A program made the position numbers and the translations under genes. From positions 58,289,574 to 58,353,573 of the forward strand of contig OZ024889.1 of the NCBI GenBank assembly GCA_964017195.1: a stretch of DNA of 64,000 nucleotides, read 5' to 3'. Source of the DNA: Siderastrea radians. Its lineage: Eukaryota > Cnidaria > Anthozoa > Scleractinia > Rhizangiidae. Every line of letters begins with the position of its first letter. The stretch's first letter is position 1. Shown piece after piece: positions 59,078 through 64,000 of the stretch. The notes under the pieces were generated by a model. The model saw only the letters and a list, made by a program, of their open reading frames with translations. It made no database searches and was not told where the DNA came from.

Positions 59078-60054
59078 TTACCAGTTAATCTCCACAGACT
59101 TCAGGGATCTCAGAATCACTCCACTAGTATCGCCATGTGAATTCTCACTGAATAATAGGCGCTTCCGCGGACAACGACAGAATAGCTTCTTCAAAGACAT
59201 CTTAAATTCTGGCATTTTGAAGCTGTAAACAACTGGATTCAGAAACGAATTTGCGTATTGTGCTACCATAATGAGGTGCACCGAGAACGAATACGCGTGA
59301 GGCATGTTCTTTATAAACACAAGACCGATACCAGTAGGCAAACAAAGCATGATCGATAGGATTGTAACAATCAGTAGAGTCTTAGCAAGCTTTCTGTTTT
59401 GCTCCATAGATTTGCAGGTTTTGGTGGGCGACCGGTTCCGTCCAATTGAAATCCAAATCGCAAGATACGCACCAGTGACGACCAGGACTGAGATAATTAC
59501 TGTAACAGCCATCACGAATCTACAAGAACTAAATATATCGAAATGTAAAGCTATAATAGCATTTGAGACTGCTAGAAGCCAAACGATTCCCACAGATACA
59601 TGGTAGTGCCATATGCTGAAAAGTCGATTGCGAAACGGCCACAATATGGCAACCATTCTCTCTCTAAAGAAATCAAAGCCAATGATGATATTGAAGCCAT
59701 TAATCCTAGAGTATCAACGACCGTAGCTGTTTTATTTACAGTTTTGTTAATATCACTTCCAGTCATCGCTGCAATACCATCGAATAACCACAGTATGAGA
59801 GCAATTCCCACTAAGATATCGGCAACTGCAAGATTGATGAGGAGATAGCTGGTGCGTTTCAATCGTTTCCGAATACTCCAGAAGATGTAAATTGTGATAA
59901 AGTTGCCTGCGAGAATCAAAAATGCTTCACAGATGTACACCACCATCCAAGAAGCCTCCCTGAACAACTGAGAGTTGTCGTTGTGGCTTTTGTTATTCAT
60001 TGTAACAATTAATTGCTTCTGGACGGGTAAATCACGAACGGCCTTTTTAAACAT
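59078..60054 (-). pseudogene. Rhodopsin-type GPCR, intronless, one 2-bp frameshift
   Basis: Two overlapping frames (59572-60054 and 59078-59656) make one seven-helix receptor of about 320 residues. Helix 1 carries the conserved Asn (LAGNFITIYIF), helix 2 the Asp (LINLAVADILVG), the end of helix 3 reads SLER in place of DRY, helix 7 has NPVVYSFKMPEF, and a CRCP segment in the tail could be palmitoylated. No cysteine is seen at the usual start of helix 3. Amine, adenosine and melanocortin receptors are the nearest types, and the ligand cannot be told. The frame breaks at a TC repeat (59657-59666) just after helix 3: two extra bases extend GAGAGA to GAGAGAGA. It is either a real null allele or a sequencing error in a dinucleotide run. 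The start at 60054 is chosen; Met at 60000 would also serve. Confidence 0.85.
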
Positions 60055-60944
60055 TTCTTATCCACGATAAGCCATCAATAATAAATTAGAGCCGTTTTAA
60101 TTTTGTAAGGTGGTTGTTAACGGCCTCAGAAATAAAATGTTTACCTTCTTTTGTAGGATAGGAAACCAATCAGCTTCGCCAACTACAATATTTTGGAAAC
60201 GCAATTAGCTAATCAAGTTTTGGGCATCGTTCAGGTTGTCGAATACGCTTTCAAAAGATAAACTTCCGCTAATTTGTTTCATATTTTAGTGACGACGCTT
60301 TAAAAAAAACCATGAGTTCATCTTTTAAATGAAAAACGTAGTTAGATTCATCCAGGCCAACTAAAAGTCAAGCTTATGTCGTCAATTAAAGGAGCTCAGC
60401 GACAGTCTTAGTTGGGTAATTATCATCACACTAGGACACACCTTCTTGAATTGAATATTTAATCTTTTTATCCACACCGATAATTAAGAGATTAAAAAAT
60501 AAACATTTTCTATTGCAGGTTGCTTGCTTTCTGTCATTTGGATCCTCAATATTCAAATGTCAATTATTCCTGTCCCGCAGGAAGCGGGTTGGTTCTCAGA
60601 AAACAATTTTAAAATGTAAGAAATTAAAAAGAATTGCCAAGGATACAAGCTAAAGGCAGTCTTTTCTTCTACACAATAAAAAAACTACCAAGAAAGCCTA
60701 CAGCTTGCGTCATCATGAGACCCACTCTTGCGTCATTGCACAGACCCACTCTTCGATAACTGAAATGGCTGTTCTTATACCAGGTTTTGTAAGATGGCGT
60801 ACATCAAGAAGAGCTGTACAATTGTGGGGACACACCTTATCTATCCAACTCAAAATTTCCAGCAGTAAACATCAGAGTACATCAAAGCTCATTGACAACA
60901 TCAGAGTACATTGTCACCTATATCTCGATCTTCCAGATATCGCT
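60055..60944. other. No recognisable gene
   Basis: Spacer between the GPCR and the GPCR relic. A short direct repeat AGACCCACTCTT(C/G)CG lies near 60718-60755. Confidence 0.4.
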
Positions 60945-61218
60945 GCAATTCCATCCCACAGCCACAGTATTAGAGCTATCCCCACTAAGATATCAGCAAC
61001 CGCAAGATTGATGAGTAAATAGGTGGTGCGTTTCAATCGTTTCCGAATACTTCAGAAGATGTACACTGCGACAGAGTTTCCTGTGAGAATCAAAAATGCT
61101 TCACAGATGTATATCGCCATCCAAGGAATGTCACTGAACAAATGTAGGCTATCGTCGTGGCTTGTGCTTGTCATTGCTACAATTTCTCTACTGCCGAAAG
61201 TGAAGGACATGTACAAGC
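60945..61218 (-). pseudogene. GPCR relic (N-terminus to helix 2)
   Basis: The minus strand reads MTSTSHDD...PWMAIYICEAFLILTGN, then after a stop codon (TGA at 61052-61054, where the intact paralogue has Trp) SIRKRLKRTTYLLINLAVAD and LWDGIAAI. Homology to the receptor at 59078-60054 ends after helix 2. Upstream coding-like sequence is cut exactly by the LTR of the gypsy-type element. Confidence 0.85.
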
Positions 61219-61395
61219 TGTAACGTTGTCCCAAAGAAACAGCTCCAATAATAAGGACACAGAAGATAAACACAACCCTATTTATTGGGATCTCTATCGA
61301 GTGTACAAATGAATACGCGAGCCACATACGGGACCTTACTAATAAACCCGTGCCCAGGGCCTAGCTCGAATCATGTATAAATTAACATTGTTACA
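61219..61395 (-). repeat. 3' LTR of the gypsy-type element, 177 bp
   Basis: On the minus strand it begins TGTAACA and ends CGTTACA, and a polypurine tract (AAGGGGAGA, 61396-61404) stands directly before it. An AATAAA (61275-61282 region) lies inside. The outside 5 bp, CAAGC (61214-61218), should be repeated at the other end beyond the window. Confidence 0.85.
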
Positions 61396-61551
61396 TCTCC
61401 CCTTAACAACAACAAAAAAAAGAAATAAAAGGAAAATGATAATGACAAAAATAGAACAAATGAAGATAACGTAAGCAGAACAAACTGCGGTAACATAACA
61501 TGAAATGAAATAGCAGGGTTCATGAAATCTGAATCAAGCAAAGTTATAATG

Positions 61552-64000
61552 TCAACTGGCATAGTCACTGAGATACGCTGGTCTGCGAAGGACTCTCCCA
61601 CTGGAACTGCATTTCACTGGACTAGGGGCTCGCCCCACATTGTCTTGGGAAGTTGGTGCTGTTGGTGGCTCGACGACTGCTTGAGGCACATTGGGTTCTG
61701 GTGGAAACTGTCCAGCTTGAAGTGGTTCAGGTTCAGGATTATCTGTGTCTGCATCAGGAAGGGGTGGTCTCGGAGTCTCGGCTGATAGGCGGAGATGTCG
61801 GCGATTCCTCCGATATACCCTTCCGTCTTCTGTAGTTACTTGGTATGAGCGCACACCTGCTGGCCCCTCTACTGTTGCTTGGGTCCACCTTTGACCCTTC
61901 TTAGTGCCCGTAGGTTGGATGCGAACTACATCTCCTTTTTCCAGTGGTTGGAGTGTTTTGGAGCCATTGTTGTAGTAGAAAGACTGTCTGTCTTTTCTAG
62001 CTTGCAGGAGCTGAGCTGTTTTACCTTGGTCGGCATCAGCCTGGTTTAGGAGACTGCCAGCTGTGGGTAGGAGGGTCTTCGTTCGACGACCGAAGAGTCT
62101 CTGTGCTGGGGACGTGCCCAATCCCTCAGTAGGGGTGTTGCGGAAGTCAAGCAATCCCAAGTAGGGATCAGTCCCAGCTTCTAGAGCCTTCAACATGATA
62201 AGTTCGGCAGTTTTCACGGAGTTCTCTGCCTTACCATTAGACTGTGGGTAGGCAGGTGAGCTAGTGATATGATCGAATTCATACAGCTCTGAAAACTTCA
62301 TAAATTCCTGAGAGCTAAATTGAGGACCATTGTCACTTCTAAGTGTGTCTGGGATTCCATGTCTCGCCATCTGACACTTCAGCTTGTCGATCACTTCTCT
62401 GGAAGTTTGGGAACTTAGCTTGTCAACTTCAAAGAAGTTGGAGTGATAGTCCGTGGTCACGAGATATTCTTTGCCTTGGAACTCAAACAGGTCAGCTGCG
62501 ATGAACTGCCATGGTCTGGCTGGTACTGGATGTTGGATCATTGGTTCTTTCTGCTGTTTGTGCTGATATGCATTGCAGACAGGACACTTAGATATGTGTT
62601 CTTCAATCTCTGTGTACATTCCTGGCCAGTAGAAGGCTTCACGAGCTCGTCTCTGACATGCTTGAATTCCCAGGTGACTTGAGTGCAGTTTTCTCTTGAG
62701 CTCATCCCTCATTTCAAGCGGTATGACGACACGGTTTCCTTTAAAGATGACTCCATTCTGCAAGGTGAGTTCTTCTTTGAATGGGAAGTAGTCTTGAAGT
62801 TCTGGTGGTAGACGAGGCTTGCTTTCTGGCCATCCTTGCTTGATCACATTGGCGAGGGCCTTGAGAACGAGATCTTCGTGGGTGCATTCTTGAATCCTAC
62901 GCAGTGTGTCCTCCCTCACTGGCAGATAGTGAAGCATGTTAATTTCTTCTGCTTCTTTCTCTGTGGGAGACCTTGTGTCTGATACTGCGAGTACATCTTC
63001 TTGACCTCCAGTGACTTCCATGTGTGGCAAGTAAGCCCGGCTCAGGGCGTCGGCCATGTGAAGCAAAGTTCCTCTTTTGTAGGTGGCTTCAAATTCATAT
63101 CTTTGTAGCCTCAGCAGCATACGCTGTAGCCTCTTTGGGGCATTGAGCAGACTCTTTTTGAAAATTGATTCAAGCGGCTTGTGGTCTGTCTCAACCAATA
63201 CTTTTCTACCATAAAGGTAGGTTTCAAACTTCTCCATTCCAAATACAATGGCCAGCAGTTCTTTCTCGATTTGGGCGTACTGGACCTCTGTTGGAGTCAG
63301 GGATCGTGATGCAAAAGCAACAGGTTGGCCGTTCTGCATCAAGCACGCACCCAGGCCATGCATGGAAGCATCACACTTTAGGACCGGCTCTGTCCGTGGG
63401 TTGAAGTACTTCAGTACCGGCGTACTAGAGATGATCCTCTTTGCTTCGTTTAGGGCCACACCATGAACTTGTTCGTCCCAGAGGAATTCTGTGTCACTCT
63501 TGATGAGGTTGCGAAGTGGAGTAGTAATCTCTGACAGCTTGGGCGCGAACTTCTGCAAGTAATTTGTCATTCCCAGGAAGCGTTGGACACCCTGTTTGTC
63601 AGACGGTACCGGCATCTCTCTGATTGCTTTAACTTTCTCGGAGTCTGGCTTGAGCCCGTCTGCAGAGAGCATGTGACCCATGTAAGAAACTTCTTTTCTT
63701 CGTAGCTGTAACTTCCCACTGTTCAGCTTTATGCCTTTGTCCTTGCACCGTTCTAAGAGTCCAGTGAGGTTCTTGTCATGATCCCTTGTAGCTTCTTCAT
63801 CTGTTGCTCCACAGCCAAACACAAGAATGTCGTCAGCAATGGCTTTGCATCCCCCTAGGCCTGTCAATGCTTGGTCAAGTCTGCGCTGAAATTCTTCAGG
63901 AGCAGGTGAGATGCCAAATGGCATTCTTAGCCATCGATACCTTCCCCAGGGAGTACCAAACGTAGTTGCATAACTGCTTTCTTCATCAAGGGTTACATGC
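61552..64000 (-). CDS. Ty3/gypsy-type retrotransposon Pol (RT, RNase H, integrase), 5' end outside window
   Basis: The frame is open from the window edge to the stop at 61552, at least 815 codons, with no interruption. In order it shows the RT core (FGTPWGRYRWLRMPFGISPA; catalytic AIADDILVFG; the following LNSGKLQL), RNase H (CDASMHGLGACL, TDHKPLESIF), the integrase zinc finger (HSSHLGIQAC, CPVCNAY) and the DDE core (Asp in AADLFEF, Asp in RSDNGPQFSS, Glu in GKAENS). The C-terminal part is basic and then proline-rich. Gag and protease would lie beyond the right edge. Together with a short, well-formed LTR and an intact frame this suggests a recent and possibly still competent element. It inserted into a GPCR relic. 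Confidence 0.95.
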   Translation of the reverse strand, partial: HVTLDEESSYATTFGTPWGRYRWLRMPFGISPAPEEFQRRLDQALTGLGGCKAIADDILVFGCGATDEEATRDHDKNLTGLLERCKDKGIKLNSGKLQLRRKEVSYMGHMLSADGLKPDSEKVKAIREMPVPSDKQGVQRFLGMTNYLQKFAPKLSEITTPLRNLIKSDTEFLWDEQVHGVALNEAKRIISSTPVLKYFNPRTEPVLKCDASMHGLGACLMQNGQPVAFASRSLTPTEVQYAQIEKELLAIVFGMEKFETYLYGRKVLVETDHKPLESIFKKSLLNAPKRLQRMLLRLQRYEFEATYKRGTLLHMADALSRAYLPHMEVTGGQEDVLAVSDTRSPTEKEAEEINMLHYLPVREDTLRRIQECTHEDLVLKALANVIKQGWPESKPRLPPELQDYFPFKEELTLQNGVIFKGNRVVIPLEMRDELKRKLHSSHLGIQACQRRAREAFYWPGMYTEIEEHISKCPVCNAYQHKQQKEPMIQHPVPARPWQFIAADLFEFQGKEYLVTTDYHSNFFEVDKLSSQTSREVIDKLKCQMARHGIPDTLRSDNGPQFSSQEFMKFSELYEFDHITSSPAYPQSNGKAENSVKTAELIMLKALEAGTDPYLGLLDFRNTPTEGLGTSPAQRLFGRRTKTLLPTAGSLLNQADADQGKTAQLLQARKDRQSFYYNNGSKTLQPLEKGDVVRIQPTGTKKGQRWTQATVEGPAGVRSYQVTTEDGRVYRRNRRHLRLSAETPRPPLPDADTDNPEPEPLQAGQFPPEPNVPQAVVEPPTAPTSQDNVGRAPSPVKCSSSGRVLRRPAYLSDYAS

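Overview
This window looks like nuclear DNA of an anthozoan cnidarian, most likely a reef coral. The evidence is AT-rich DNA, intron-split genes with GT/AG junctions, a collagen-triple-helix (CTHRC1-type) gene, a rhodopsin-type GPCR, a Penelope-like and a Ty3/gypsy-type retroelement, many small foldback elements, and tRNA-derived SINE-like repeats. Nothing bacterial is seen: no operons and no CRISPR. The genus cannot be named from the sequence alone.

The main theme (about 2-47.6 kb, minus strand) is a tandem family of small secreted cysteine-rich proteins. They are built from a repeated module of about 50-60 residues that I do not recognise as a named domain. The module reads C...W/FD..G...C...Y..G(L/F)(Y/W)(R/K)......(I/L)E...CC. 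I see five loci: a chimeric dead fragment (2264-2810); a 4-exon, 9-module gene (10074-13889); a decayed locus with a frameshifted EGF exon (20823-22830); a 4-exon gene with 3 modules plus one EGF domain (27106-28993); and a 2-exon copy that lost its EGF exon by deletion (43089-44464). They sit inside large diverged tandem duplications (25830-33790 with 41895-47585, plus a third partial unit from about 15.7 to 25 kb, and 2.3-7.7 kb with 10.3-15.6 kb). Mobile elements have since inserted into these duplications.

Mobile elements and repeats: a 113-bp minisatellite (1-1271); a 64-bp array (4960-5635); a nearly complete Penelope-like element with a GIY-YIG domain and direct terminal repeats (16032-19108); foldback elements with 9-bp target duplications (19392-19556, 56321-56491); a non-LTR retrotransposon relic (21414-22110); a SINE (28385-28526); a nest of three elements (35259-37256); a decayed multi-exon gene of unknown function with a zinc-finger-like cluster (37847-41084, + strand); and a GGCC-ended foldback family with AAT target duplications.

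The right end (49-64 kb, minus strand) holds a CTHRC1-like collagen gene (49669-51719), whose last exon is split by a 470-bp foldback element. It also holds an 833-bp inverted repeat (54396-55228), a GPCR gene with one 2-bp frameshift (59078-60054), and a GPCR relic (60945-61218) next to a Ty3/gypsy-type element. That element's short 3' LTR (61219-61395) and pol gene (61552-64000) run off the window.

Gene models were built by eye from conserved exon ends and reading-frame phase. No transcript evidence was available.
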